Assembly (NCBI GenBank): GCA_963715785.1
Contig: OY970276.1
Coordinates: forward strand, 3,162,001 to 3,226,000
Direction of reading: 5' to 3'
From: LD21 sp963715785
GTDB lineage: Bacteria; Bacteroidota; Bacteroidia; Bacteroidales; VadinHA17
Length of the DNA stretch: 64,000 bases
This document shows positions 1-9,756 of this stretch, piece by piece. The translations under genes and the position numbers were made by a program. Below the pieces are notes generated by a model. That model worked only from the letters and a program-made list of their open reading frames with translations. It searched no databases and was not told the DNA's origin. The first letter of the stretch is position 1, and each line of letters starts with the position of its first letter.

Positions 1-139
1 CCAGGGAGGACAGCAGGCAGGAAATTTATCGGGAGATGCAAATACAAAATTACAGCAGGCAAAACAGATGCTTGACAGTAAACTGATTACCGATTCAGAA
101 TACGAATCGATCAAAGCACGAATTATCAGCGGATTATAA
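1..139 (+). CDS. SHOCT-domain protein, C-terminal end only
   Basis: The reading frame starting at base 2 is open from the window edge to a TAA at 137-139 and gives about 45 residues. The last 27 or so (QAKQMLDSKLITDSEYESIK and on) match the short C-terminal SHOCT pattern: an amphipathic helix, a 'ling-gly/ile-x-T/D-x-x-E-Y/F' turn and a second helix ending near the stop. SHOCT segments are usually small tails of membrane or phospholipase-like proteins and are thought to mediate oligomerisation; the main domain lies outside the window, so its function is not known. The preceding Gln/Gly-rich stretch looks like a linker. It lies 19 bp upstream of the aminopeptidase gene on the same strand and may be co-transcribed with it. 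Confidence 0.6.
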   Translation, partial: QGGQQAGNLSGDANTKLQQAKQMLDSKLITDSEYESIKARIISGL

Positions 140-158
140 AAATTCTTAATATTATTCT

Positions 159-2930
159 ATGAAAAAGACTCTTCTGGCACTGCTGATTTTATGCTCAGTT
201 GCCTCATTTTCCCAGACACAAAAACCTGATTCTCTCAAGACAGAGAAATGGAAGACTATTTACAGGGCTTCTGCTACAAAAATCAATGACCTGGTGAATA
301 CAAAGCTGGATGTCAATTTTGATTTTGCCGATTCATTTATGAACGGGAAAGCCTGGATCACGCTGCACCCGCATTTTTATCCTACAGATTCATTACGCCT
401 CGATGCTAAATCTATGGATATCAATGAGGTTTCAATAGTCAGGGGCGGAAAGAATTTTCCTTTAAAATACACGTATGACAGCCTGCAGCTCAGGATCACA
501 CTGGATAAGACCTACAAGGCTGCAGAAAATTATACTGTTTTTATCAGGTATGTAGCTAAACCCAACCAGATAAAAAGGAAGGGAAGTGCTGCAATAAGCG
601 GCGCAAAAGGTTTATATTTCATCAATCCTATGGGGAAAGAAAAAAATAAGCCAACTGAGATCTGGACACAGGGTGAAACTGAATCCAATTCCGGATGGGT
701 ACCTACAATTGACAAGCCAAATCAACGACAGACGGATGAGATTACCATGACCGTGCCTGACAAGTATAAGACTCTTTCAAACGGCCTTATGACAGCCAGT
801 AAGAAAAATACGGACGGAACCCGGACCGATACATGGAGAATGACCATTCCTCATGCACCTTATCTGCTGATGATGGCTATCGGGGAATACTCGATAATAA
901 AAGACAAATATGAAAATAAGGAAGTGAGTTATTATGTGGAAAAAGAATATGCTCCTGTTGCCCGGAAGATATTTGGCTATACTCCCGAAATGATAGCCTT
1001 CTATTCTAAGATCACAGGCATCGATTATCCCTGGCCAAAATATTCCCAGGTTGTTGTACGAGATTATGTAAGCGGTGCGATGGAGAACACCACAGCCACT
1101 GTGCATGCTCAAAGTGCACAGCAGGATGCACGCCAGCTCGTAGATGAAAACAGATGGGAAGATGTGATTTCCCATGAGCTTTTCCACCATTGGTTCGGTG
1201 ATTATGTTACCTGTGAGAGCTGGAGTAATATTACACTTAACGAATCATTTGCCGATTTGAGCGAGATCCTCTGGTTAGCATATAAACATGGACCGGATGC
1301 CGCCGGCGAACATAATTTTAACAGCCAGCTGAATTATTTGAGGGGTGGCAATGACAAAGCAGACCTCGTAAGATTCTACTATAGCAACCGTGAAGATGTG
1401 TTCGATCTGGTTAGTTATCAGAAAGGAGGACGAATTCTCAATATGCTCAGGTACTATGTTGGCGACAGCGCTTTCTACAAATCACTTAATCTTTATCTCC
1501 GGACAAAGAAGCTTAATTCAGCAGAAGCTCACGACCTGCGTCTGGCCTTTGAGGCTGTAACAGGTCAGGATATGAACTGGTTCTGGAACCAGTGGTATTT
1601 TGGTAGTGGTCACCCGAAACTTGATATCAATTATGCATATGATGCTGATGGAAAGACTGCAAAGGTTTTTGTGAAACAAACCCAGCCAGGAAAGATATTC
1701 CAGCTTCCTTTTGCAATAGATATATATCAGGGAGGGGAGAAAAAGAGGTATAATGTATGGAATGATCATCAGGCCGACACTTTTACTTTTCATACGGTAG
1801 CAAAACCTGATCTTATAAATGTGGACGGTGACAAAATGCTTCTCTGTGAAAAAACTGAGCATAAGACTCTTGCTAATTATATTTTTCAATATAAAAATGC
1901 GGGATTATATCTTGACAGGAGGGAAGCGATTGATTTCGCCGCAAGAACCCAGGGTGACGATCCCGTAGCATTCGACTTCATGAAAACTGCCTTGAAGGAT
2001 AAATACTTTGGATTGCGTATTTATACGCTTTCAAAATTGAACTTCCTTAACGACTCAGTCAGAAAATCGTTTGAACCCCTGATAGCCGCGATGGCAGTGA
2101 ATGATCCAAAATCTCTGGTAAGAGCAGCAGCAATTGAATCACTTGGACGGTATAAATCCGTAGCCTATAAGCCTTTATTCCTGAAATCCCTGAATGATTC
2201 CTCTTATTCAATAGCAGGCAAAGCGCTTGTTGCACTGGGAGCTATTGATACAACGGCAGCTCTTGAAAAAGCCAGATCACTTTCGGGAGCAAAAGTCAGG
2301 GGAGCACTCTCAGATGCTGTAACGAGCGTACTATTCAGCTACTCAGGTGAAAATGATTTTGATTCCCTGGCTGTCAGGTTCAATGAACTGCCGTTCGGAA
2401 ATGAAAAATTTATGATACTGCAACCGTTTGCCAATTATTTAAAACGCGTAAATGACCCTGTTAAATTCAGGAAAGGAATTGATATGATCGTGAGTTTTCG
2501 CGATACAATACCTGCTCAATACCGGCAAATGATCGAAGCTTATTTCAATGGCATGATTTTAAATGGTATTGCATCCAGCAAGCAGTCGAAGGGGCAGACT
2601 GAACTGTCAGATTATGTAAAATCAAAGCTGCCTGCTAAGGCAAAAACTGCTGTTACAGTTGAAGTACCTTCCGACTCCCTGCGTAAATATACCGGCTCCT
2701 ATGATTATAATGGCGAAATCGCTCAGATAAACCTTAAAGAGAACAAATCACTCTTTCTGAAAATCGCTGAGGAGCCTGAACTGGAATTAGCACCTGTTTC
2801 CAAAAATATGTTCTCTGTCAGGTATATGAATGGCTATTCTGTTGAGTTTCATGTAAATGACAAAGATGAAGTAACAGATTTCGTTTTCAAATCTCCGGGA
2901 GGTGAGGTAAAAGCCGTGAAGAAAAAATAG
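159..2930 (+). CDS. M1 family zinc aminopeptidase, secreted
   Basis: Zinc metallo-aminopeptidase of the gluzincin M1 family, expected to trim N-terminal residues from peptides in the periplasm or outside the cell. An N-terminal signal peptide is clear (MKKTLLALLILCSVASFSQ). The exopeptidase motif GAMEN is at residues 306-310, the zinc site HELFH at 339-343, and the third ligand E362 follows after the family's 18-residue spacing. Y420 in SYQKGG is the likely transition-state tyrosine. The region from about 600 to 800 is helical and repeat-like, as in HEAT-type C-terminal domains of this family. The last 80 residues form a beta-rich segment resembling DUF3471-like tails, which is less usual in M1 enzymes. 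At 923 residues it is within the range of Bacteroidota homologues. No Shine-Dalgarno is seen; the start is set by the signal peptide. Confidence 0.93.
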   Translation: MKKTLLALLILCSVASFSQTQKPDSLKTEKWKTIYRASATKINDLVNTKLDVNFDFADSFMNGKAWITLHPHFYPTDSLRLDAKSMDINEVSIVRGGKNFPLKYTYDSLQLRITLDKTYKAAENYTVFIRYVAKPNQIKRKGSAAISGAKGLYFINPMGKEKNKPTEIWTQGETESNSGWVPTIDKPNQRQTDEITMTVPDKYKTLSNGLMTASKKNTDGTRTDTWRMTIPHAPYLLMMAIGEYSIIKDKYENKEVSYYVEKEYAPVARKIFGYTPEMIAFYSKITGIDYPWPKYSQVVVRDYVSGAMENTTATVHAQSAQQDARQLVDENRWEDVISHELFHHWFGDYVTCESWSNITLNESFADLSEILWLAYKHGPDAAGEHNFNSQLNYLRGGNDKADLVRFYYSNREDVFDLVSYQKGGRILNMLRYYVGDSAFYKSLNLYLRTKKLNSAEAHDLRLAFEAVTGQDMNWFWNQWYFGSGHPKLDINYAYDADGKTAKVFVKQTQPGKIFQLPFAIDIYQGGEKKRYNVWNDHQADTFTFHTVAKPDLINVDGDKMLLCEKTEHKTLANYIFQYKNAGLYLDRREAIDFAARTQGDDPVAFDFMKTALKDKYFGLRIYTLSKLNFLNDSVRKSFEPLIAAMAVNDPKSLVRAAAIESLGRYKSVAYKPLFLKSLNDSSYSIAGKALVALGAIDTTAALEKARSLSGAKVRGALSDAVTSVLFSYSGENDFDSLAVRFNELPFGNEKFMILQPFANYLKRVNDPVKFRKGIDMIVSFRDTIPAQYRQMIEAYFNGMILNGIASSKQSKGQTELSDYVKSKLPAKAKTAVTVEVPSDSLRKYTGSYDYNGEIAQINLKENKSLFLKIAEEPELELAPVSKNMFSVRYMNGYSVEFHVNDKDEVTDFVFKSPGGEVKAVKKK

Positions 2931-2940
2931 AAGGGTTCTG

Positions 2941-3087
2941 TACCCCCCAGTAATCTTTACCCCCCAAACCTTTTGGGGGGCTAAATATATTCTCTACCCC
3001 CCAAACTCACTTTTTGGGGGCTATTAAGGATATAAATTTCTCTGTGAAACCCTGTATTCTCTACCCCCAAAACCATTTGGGGGGCTA
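2941..3087. repeat. Three C6/G6 hairpin modules in tandem
   Basis: Three copies of a short inverted repeat of the form TACCCCCC-AAA-N4-7-TTGGGGGGCTA occupy 2958-2983, 2995-3023 and 3062-3087, with a left half-module at 2941-2949. Each can fold into a 5-6 bp G:C hairpin. The text after modules 2 and 3 is also similar (AAGGAT, then TATAAATTT or CTGAATTTT), so the repeated unit is longer than the hairpin. They sit between the convergent aminopeptidase and DUF5009 genes, where they could stop transcription from both sides; they lack a good U tract. They may equally be a dispersed intergenic repeat family. Confidence 0.75.
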
Positions 3088-3108
3088 AAAAGGATCTGAA
3101 TTTTATCT

Positions 3109-4227
3109 TCAGATCTTTACAAATACTTTGTTCTTGTACAGCCAGTAACACATGTACCACATCACTGCCCATATACCAAGGCTCGTAATTATTTCAGCCA
3201 TAGCTTCTCCTCCCCATGAAAACAATAAATTGCTGAAGGGTGCTATTATCCTGTGAATAAAATTTGCTCCGCCAATAGAAAAGAACAGATAGATAAAAAT
3301 GCTGTTCATTCCCACTATTATAAACATTCTGGATCCCGCAATGAATCTTTTTTTGATATCGATAAGCCAATAGCAGAAGCAAAGTACAAGGATGGCCCAT
3401 CCTCCGCTAGCAAAAACAAATGAAGAGGTCGCGATCTTTTTAATTATCGGTGTAATATTTAATCCGTCGAGGGAATAACCTATAAGCAGTGCCGAAACAC
3501 CGGCAATGAGCAATATGTGAATTTTCTTTTCGGCAGGCTTATCACTCATAAGAAGCTTGCCGCACAATACTCCCCATACTGTATGTGCGGTTGTAGACAC
3601 AAAATTTAAGGAAGCCCATTCGCTTGCCTTATCCACTCCTTCAATCTTATTGTTAAACCATGCTCCTAGATTTTCAAAATTTACCCATGGATGGTTAAAT
3701 CCTTCCACCGGAAAAAAACGGTATGCCAGATCGATCAGGATCAGAACTATAAAAGTGAAGGCAATCTGAAATTTAAAGCTTTTGTTTCTGATCAGGAATG
3801 CCACCAGGTAAGTGACTGAAAGTTGCGCCAGGACATTCTGGAACTGGAATACAAGCTTGCCTGCATCGGTAAAATAAAGGGCCCAGCCGAGAAACAGCAA
3901 AAGGAAAGACCTTTTAATTGCATGCTGTGTTATTGTCTTTATGCTGTCTCCTTTTTTTAGCCTGTTTGCTACGGCAAATGGAATGGCTACTCCTACAATA
4001 AACATGAAGAATGGCTGTATAAGGTCCCAGAAATGCAATCCATGCCATTCATGATGACTCAGTTCAGTTCCAATAAAATGAATAATTCCATTGTGTGATT
4101 TCTCAAGCTGACCATAAAGTTCAGTGGCTTCACCCGCTAAAAGAAACATGGTGAAACCGCGAAAAAAATCTATTGACGTTACCCTGCCTGAGAGAGGAGG
4201 ATTCAATGTTGGTGTAGTTGCTTCCAT
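3109..4227 (-). CDS. DUF5009 / heparan-alpha-glucosaminide N-acetyltransferase-like membrane protein
   Basis: Polytopic inner-membrane protein of 372 residues with roughly ten hydrophobic segments. Near the N-terminus it carries SIDFFRGFTMFLL, the 'S(I/L)D-x-x-RG' signature of the COG4299/NagX-DUF5009 acyltransferase group, followed by an H-rich loop (ELSHHEWHGLHFWDLIQP) that in this family faces the acyl-transfer site. By family analogy it may acetylate an amino sugar using acetyl-CoA across the membrane; the substrate here is not shown. The frame stays open upstream to 4389, but the extra 54 residues are unlike the family, so the start was placed at the ATG at 4227 (MEATTPTL). A lipoprotein and a GH20 hexosaminidase follow, which fits amino-sugar metabolism but is only context. 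Confidence 0.8.
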   Translation of the reverse strand: MEATTPTLNPPLSGRVTSIDFFRGFTMFLLAGEATELYGQLEKSHNGIIHFIGTELSHHEWHGLHFWDLIQPFFMFIVGVAIPFAVANRLKKGDSIKTITQHAIKRSFLLLFLGWALYFTDAGKLVFQFQNVLAQLSVTYLVAFLIRNKSFKFQIAFTFIVLILIDLAYRFFPVEGFNHPWVNFENLGAWFNNKIEGVDKASEWASLNFVSTTAHTVWGVLCGKLLMSDKPAEKKIHILLIAGVSALLIGYSLDGLNITPIIKKIATSSFVFASGGWAILVLCFCYWLIDIKKRFIAGSRMFIIVGMNSIFIYLFFSIGGANFIHRIIAPFSNLLFSWGGEAMAEIITSLGIWAVMWYMCYWLYKNKVFVKI

Positions 4228-4427
4228 TTTTCGATGTTGTTGATTAGAATCTTCAGGAAGCCTGAAATATATAACATTTTTTCTATAAAAATGAGTCCGT
4301 AAAATTAGATTTTTTCCAGTTCCGCAATTCCAAAATATTAATCGATTATCATTTAATGAAATATATTTGAAAAAGAGACTGATAATCAATGCAAAGGATC
4401 AGAATTTAATACTTAGGGTAAAATCAT

Positions 4428-4456
4428 AAAAAAAGCTGCAAAATAATTTGCAGCTC
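4428..4456 (-). terminator. Rho-independent terminator after the lipoprotein gene
   Basis: Read on the minus strand, AGCTGCAAA (4455-4447) pairs perfectly with TTTGCAGCT (4442-4434) around a 4-nt loop and is followed by a run of seven T. It lies 23 bp past the stop of the lipoprotein gene. Confidence 0.85.
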
Positions 4457-4478
4457 GCATATAATAATTGATGTATTT

Positions 4479-5024
4479 TCATTTCTTACTGTCTGAGTAT
4501 GCAATAGTCCCCCCGATAATCTGGGATGTCGTAAACCCGGAAGCCAGCGTGACATTGAGAGTGAATGCATATACATTGCCCGTTTGGGAAACGATTATCG
4601 TACCATCTGAAATCTGATCAGTACTGATATTTAATGTATCGCTTCTTGGTGCCAGCATAAACAACCCTGAGTCAAATGTAAAGGGTGTCTTTGGTGTTGA
4701 TGTGGAAAGATTATAATCTCCTGAAGGTATTCCACCGTCGGCATTGACATAAAGCGTTACCCTGACTTTCGCCTGAACATATGTAACTTCCTCAGTGGTC
4801 GCATATAAAGCGAAGTCTTCAGAAGCAAGATCCACTACCATGATCCTTGTTCCTTTGCTGACTTCACCGGAATCAACTATCGCACCTATTGATTTCGAAG
4901 TTGGTTGAGGTCCCGGAGTAGTAACAACCGGTTGGGTATTATCGTCTTTTTTTGAACAGGATATCATAATTAATGAGACGAAAACTACTACCAGGATGGC
5001 TTTTTCGTTTAGATGAGTTGTCAT
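4479..5024 (-). CDS. Putative lipoprotein, function unknown
   Basis: The 181-residue product begins with a hydrophobic segment ending in a lipobox, MISC with Cys at residue 23, followed by SKKDDN. It would be lipidated at C23 and anchored in the outer membrane. A Pro/Thr-rich linker (about 30-45) precedes a beta-rich domain of about 130 residues with alternating hydrophobic strands and no recognisable catalytic motif. I do not recognise the family. The gene stands alone on the minus strand, with its own terminator downstream and about 240 bp of non-coding sequence upstream before the divergent GH20 gene. Confidence 0.7.
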   Translation of the reverse strand: MTTHLNEKAILVVVFVSLIMISCSKKDDNTQPVVTTPGPQPTSKSIGAIVDSGEVSKGTRIMVVDLASEDFALYATTEEVTYVQAKVRVTLYVNADGGIPSGDYNLSTSTPKTPFTFDSGLFMLAPRSDTLNISTDQISDGTIIVSQTGNVYAFTLNVTLASGFTTSQIIGGTIAYSDSKK

Positions 5025-5289
5025 TGCGGTTATTTTTATAGTTAATATTTACTTTTACCAGGTCTTGATATACTTCTTAATTCCTTATTTAGAAACAATC
5101 TAAACAACTAACATTCTGCAAAAAAAAGTGTTCACCCTGCATGAGAAAAGATATTATATTAACCATTTGAATTATCTGATGATATCTTAATGTAAATTGG
5201 CATTTATAAGCAGAGACAGGAAAGATAATTTCTTCTTGCGATAATATTTCCGACTATCAGGCAGATAAATGACTCAATATAATAAGAAA

Positions 5290-7467
5290 ATGAAGAAGCT
5301 TATCTTTTTATTCCTTTTATGCCTTATTGGAATAACGGCGTCATCGAATGAATTAAGGAACCAACAGCTCCCTGCACCATTCGTGATACTGCCCCAGCCT
5401 CAAAATGTGATTCTGATTAACAGTCCGGGGCTCGAGCCTGACGCTCTTCAGCATCTTATACTAAAAGGTGAGACTTGCAGGCCTGTAATGGGAGCTTTAC
5501 TATCGCAACTTACAGTTGGCGAGGCATCAGGCAAAGGTACACTAACCCTTATCCTGGACAGTTCCTTTTCGCTTCTTCCATCTGATGAAGGTTACATTAT
5601 GACCATTGATAATGGCAGGGTTGAAGTAAAATCTTCGGGAGAAGCCGGACTATTCTACGGGTGTCAGTCACTCGAACAGCTTCTTGAGGATGCAAGGGAC
5701 TTCAACAAACCCGTGCCTGCCTGTAAAATTACCGATTATCCAATAATGGCATACAGGGCTGTACATTTTGATCTTAAGCATCACCTCGATCATATGAATT
5801 ATTACTATGAGAGCATTGACAGACTTTCGCGTTACAAGATTAATGCAGTAGTGATTGAGTTCGAAGATAAGCTGCGCTACCGTCGCCAGCCGCTTATCGG
5901 TGCTCCGCAGTCGGTCAGCATTCAGGAAATGGCTGCATTGACTAGGTATGCCAGGGCCAGGCATATTGAGATAACTCCCCTGGTGCAGGGCCTCGGACAT
6001 GCCACTTTTATTCTGAAACATGTAGAATATGCAGGACTCCGTGAACTGCCATGGAATACCTGGGCGTTCTGTCCATTAAATGAAGGTACCTACCAGGTTA
6101 TTTTTGATATGTACAGGGATGCCATTGAGGCAACGCCGGGTTCAAAATATCTGCATATTGGTGGTGATGAGATAGGGAACATAGGCTTGTGCCCTCGTTG
6201 CAAGCCCATGGCTGACAAAGATGGTATGCTGAGCCTTAGTCTTTACTGGCTGAAAAGGGTATGCTTGTTTGCCAGGGAAAATGGACGTATCCCGATATTC
6301 TGGGACGATATGCCACTGAAACATGCCGGAGTTTATGAAAGTACCTGGAGTGATGATATAACAAAGGAAGCGGCAGCAAAAGAATGGGAGGAAGGCACTC
6401 CAAAGCTCGATAGTCTTCTTACCGATTTTCCGAAAAACTGTGTGTATATGCGATGGAATTATTCTATGGCTCGTCAGCCTGGTAACATTCTCGCACTCGA
6501 CTGGTATAAAAGCCGGGGATTAAATGCCATGGTTGCTACTGCCACCAACAGCGAAGGAGGGATGATGTTTCAACCCGAGGAACGCGACAAAGGATTGGCA
6601 TCATCGGGTATTATTACCATAAGGAGCTTTTTAAAGCTGGCTGCTGAGAAAAATATTCATGGTATGCTTTGCACAGCCTGGGATGATAAATCACCGCATA
6701 TGGAGAATTACTGGCGTGGTTTTATTGCAGCGGCAGAATACAGCTGGTCGCCCGACGGACGCTCGCTTGATGAATTCGACGATGCGTGGCTCCGGAAAGA
6801 ATTCGGCTTGTCTTTCCCTGGCTGGATGAGTTTTAACAATAAGCTTAGGCGAGGTTCTGTTTTTTGGTACGAAGCACTCTTCAGAAAAGGAAGCCAGCTG
6901 GATGAAGATAATGTATTGCAGAGCCTAAAGCAGGTAGAGCATTGGCTGCCACCTGTTGAGGGAAGGGAAAAAATCCAGTTTGACTACACATCGAAGCTCA
7001 TCGATTTGCCCGACAGGATTTCCCCCGGATACTGGAGCAACAAATACAAGAGTCTCCTCGACAGGGCTATGGCTGAGAAAAACAGCTTTAAGGAATTATC
7101 CGGAGAGCTTTCTTACCTTTATGGTAAATCGATAAGGAACAGATATTACTGGACTCTTTCAACTTCTATTTTTAACCTTCAGAGCACTATACCTGATCTT
7201 TTGCTCGCATTGAAGGAGAGTGACACGGACAATAAAGTGCAAAAGGAAAAAGGCCTGAAAGATGTCAGGGTGGCAATAGACGGGTTTCATCGGGCATGGA
7301 ACGATCTGCAGCGGGTGTATGGAGAGACGCGCTTTATTTCTTACCCTGCAGATTATGTTCCTGACAGATATTTCCACCTGGCAAGTCAGCGCGAGGATCT
7401 CACCTGGATGATCCAGCCGGAGGAATTATATCTTGGCATGGTTGAAAAATGGCTTGAAAGCAACTGA
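5290..7467 (+). CDS. GH20-type beta-N-acetylhexosaminidase, secreted
   Basis: Glycoside hydrolase related to family 20, expected to remove terminal beta-linked GlcNAc or GalNAc by substrate-assisted catalysis. After a signal peptide (MKKLIFLFLLCLIGITASS) there is a GH20 N-terminal alpha/beta domain ending near DYPIMAYRAVHFDLK, then a TIM barrel. HIGGDEIG carries the catalytic Asp-Glu pair (D293, E294 from this start). A Cys pair (CPRC) near 303 and a long C-terminal helical region (about 500-725) extend beyond the minimal fold, as in the atypical GH20 subgroup found in Bacteroidota. An in-frame ATG at 5269 would add seven residues (MTQYNKK); 5290 was chosen because it starts the signal peptide directly and follows an A-rich stretch. 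Exact sugar specificity is unknown. Confidence 0.85.
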   Translation: MKKLIFLFLLCLIGITASSNELRNQQLPAPFVILPQPQNVILINSPGLEPDALQHLILKGETCRPVMGALLSQLTVGEASGKGTLTLILDSSFSLLPSDEGYIMTIDNGRVEVKSSGEAGLFYGCQSLEQLLEDARDFNKPVPACKITDYPIMAYRAVHFDLKHHLDHMNYYYESIDRLSRYKINAVVIEFEDKLRYRRQPLIGAPQSVSIQEMAALTRYARARHIEITPLVQGLGHATFILKHVEYAGLRELPWNTWAFCPLNEGTYQVIFDMYRDAIEATPGSKYLHIGGDEIGNIGLCPRCKPMADKDGMLSLSLYWLKRVCLFARENGRIPIFWDDMPLKHAGVYESTWSDDITKEAAAKEWEEGTPKLDSLLTDFPKNCVYMRWNYSMARQPGNILALDWYKSRGLNAMVATATNSEGGMMFQPEERDKGLASSGIITIRSFLKLAAEKNIHGMLCTAWDDKSPHMENYWRGFIAAAEYSWSPDGRSLDEFDDAWLRKEFGLSFPGWMSFNNKLRRGSVFWYEALFRKGSQLDEDNVLQSLKQVEHWLPPVEGREKIQFDYTSKLIDLPDRISPGYWSNKYKSLLDRAMAEKNSFKELSGELSYLYGKSIRNRYYWTLSTSIFNLQSTIPDLLLALKESDTDNKVQKEKGLKDVRVAIDGFHRAWNDLQRVYGETRFISYPADYVPDRYFHLASQREDLTWMIQPEELYLGMVEKWLESN

Positions 7468-7554
7468 CTGAAAGGCGATCAGTGAAGCTATGACCGCAAA
7501 TCAGACCACTTTCAATAACCAGGCGGACTATCCTGCAGTGATACCTATATGCCG

Positions 7555-9756
7555 CTATCTGTCCTTAAGAGCATTTGCCAGTTTCTCAAAATCCTCTGTC
7601 TCTTGTTTTACCCTGATAATGAAGCTGTTCTCCTCTATTGTTCCCACTGCGGCTTTCATTTCTGCCTCGTTGCGGAATGTGGTATGTCGGAATGGGTTGT
7701 CAAAGTCTTTTTTTCGGGAAATCAGGACCTGATCACTAATATATTTTTGTATTGTTATTGCTTTATCTAGTGCAGATTTCCATGCAGATTTTGTAATATT
7801 TTCAGTTCCTGATAACATACGGAGTACTTCATAGGCATGTTTCTGTTTATCTGTTTTGTATTTGATCCACAGGTCATCATACCTGTTGTGGATCTCCTCC
7901 CAGGAGGAGAGCTTTCCTGTTCCAATATCACTGCGCAGGTTATCCAGATCGTCTTCCTGGATAAGCTGTCCGCCAAGATTTACCCATACTGTCTGCCTTT
8001 TGCCTTTTAAATCTTTGCCCATGGTCACTAACGTTCGGCCAGGTTCAGAAATCAGATAATCAATGAGATTCCTGACTGCATAATAGTGGAGAATATCAGC
8101 ATAAGCATGGTATGCCATGAATGTTTTTATAATAACAACTTTTCTCTTCGAGTTTTCCATATTCTCACCTAAAACCTCCAGGTTGTTCAATTCTTCTTCA
8201 CCGTCGGATAGAAGAAGTCGTCCGAGGCTGGCCAGGTCATCCTCCGTTTTGCTATTGGGCGATACCCTGTTTTGTCTCAGACTTGCCTTTGCTGTCCATA
8301 TTTCGAGTAATCTCCTTGCTGTTATTATTTCCTCAGCTGTATCGGGAGCAAAGGTTTCAAATTCAATATTCTGATCTTTATGGACACGCTTATCGCGATC
8401 CTGAAATTTCCAGGAATTGCGTGCCAGGGCATACATATTATAAAGCCACCAGAATGCAGGCATAACTTCAAGCTGGTCCTTTGAAGTATTATTATTAAGC
8501 AATGAAAAGGGAAGGGGAATATCGAGTTCTGCAGGGTAGTCTGCTTTTGATAGAAGCGTGAAGGATGAGAAGCGGCATGAATGCTTAACACTTGTACATA
8601 AGCCCGGCCAGAATCCTCTTCCTGCCTGAATCTCATTATCGTTTGCCCTGCTATTATGATTTGAGCCGATTGTTGCTCCCGCTGCCATGTTGCTCTGACC
8701 CAGAACTACAGCTGCAATAAGAAACGAATTATTGTGATGCTGTTCGTGAGCCGGAAATATGAGGTTATTCAACACTTCACAGCATGATATTGTAGAATTA
8801 TCCCCCAGGAATGAGTTTATCAGCCTGGCTCCGTATTTCAGGCTGGAATTATTTCCGAGAATAAATTTAACGGCTTTACAGCCATAAAAGATATGACAAC
8901 CATAGCCAATTATCCCATTCACCAGTTCGACACCTTCTCCGATCTGTGTTGGTTCCTTTTCAGAAGAATTTATTGTAAGGTTTTTTAATTTATTTGCCCC
9001 TTTGATATAGCAGTGAGAACTGATCTTCACATCTTTCAGAATAAGCGAATTTTTTATCACGCAATGATCACCAGTGGTTCCATAATAACCTCGTTTGCTG
9101 TCAATGATTTTTTGAGTAATATTTTTAAGATTCGTCTGTAAGGCTTTATCATCACGATACTTGGCCCACAGATAAGCATCAGCAGTGATCATTCCGTCAA
9201 ACGGCAATACCCGCCGGCATCCCGATTCATTCATCAGATCGAGCCATGTCCTGACATTCTCAGGTTCTCCCTCCTTGATTATTCCATTGCCGAATTTTGC
9301 ATGATCAGTCGTGTGCATTTCCTGAATATTGAATAAGATACAACTGTCACCGACAATGTAATGAGCCAGGTAGTGTACATTATGGATTGCCACATCATTC
9401 CCGATATCTGATGAGATAATCAGGCTGTTTGTTATCCCGGCAGGCAACCTCAGATCGTGGTGCTGCAGAATGATGTTTCTTAAACGCCCGATCCTGACAA
9501 GTCCGAAAAATCGCGTATTTTTAATCTGATTCGTATCAAACTGGTCGGTTACTAAAATCTCATCCCAGTTATCAGCCGTATTATCATTTTTAACCAGCTT
9601 TTCTACTTCATCAGATCTCAGGTGCCTCCATCCCGATTCAGGAACGGTTACCTGTTTATTTCGCTGGTAATATTCATCCTTGCCTTTTGGAAGATACCCG
9701 GCAGGAATAAAATTCTTGCCAATGTTTTCGGGGGAAACTATCAGAACATTCTCCAT
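7555..9756 (-). CDS. DUF4954 family protein with left-handed beta-helix
   Basis: A 733-residue cytoplasmic protein without signal peptide or membrane segments. Residues about 80-430 hold many short hexapeptide-like turns (for example KNSLILKDVKISSHCYIKG, IGEGVELVNGIIGYGCHIFY, LGQSNMAAGATIGSNHNSR), the pattern of left-handed beta-helix acyl/nucleotidyl-transferase folds. The conserved GSNHNSRANDNEIQAGRGFWPG stretch and the helical C-terminal 280 residues fit the DUF4954 family that is widespread in Bacteroidota. Function is not established; a sugar- or nucleotide-linked transferase role is a guess from the fold. It is convergent with the GH20 gene and has 308 bp of non-coding sequence upstream. 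Confidence 0.8.
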   Translation of the reverse strand: MENVLIVSPENIGKNFIPAGYLPKGKDEYYQRNKQVTVPESGWRHLRSDEVEKLVKNDNTADNWDEILVTDQFDTNQIKNTRFFGLVRIGRLRNIILQHHDLRLPAGITNSLIISSDIGNDVAIHNVHYLAHYIVGDSCILFNIQEMHTTDHAKFGNGIIKEGEPENVRTWLDLMNESGCRRVLPFDGMITADAYLWAKYRDDKALQTNLKNITQKIIDSKRGYYGTTGDHCVIKNSLILKDVKISSHCYIKGANKLKNLTINSSEKEPTQIGEGVELVNGIIGYGCHIFYGCKAVKFILGNNSSLKYGARLINSFLGDNSTISCCEVLNNLIFPAHEQHHNNSFLIAAVVLGQSNMAAGATIGSNHNSRANDNEIQAGRGFWPGLCTSVKHSCRFSSFTLLSKADYPAELDIPLPFSLLNNNTSKDQLEVMPAFWWLYNMYALARNSWKFQDRDKRVHKDQNIEFETFAPDTAEEIITARRLLEIWTAKASLRQNRVSPNSKTEDDLASLGRLLLSDGEEELNNLEVLGENMENSKRKVVIIKTFMAYHAYADILHYYAVRNLIDYLISEPGRTLVTMGKDLKGKRQTVWVNLGGQLIQEDDLDNLRSDIGTGKLSSWEEIHNRYDDLWIKYKTDKQKHAYEVLRMLSGTENITKSAWKSALDKAITIQKYISDQVLISRKKDFDNPFRHTTFRNEAEMKAAVGTIEENSFIIRVKQETEDFEKLANALKDR

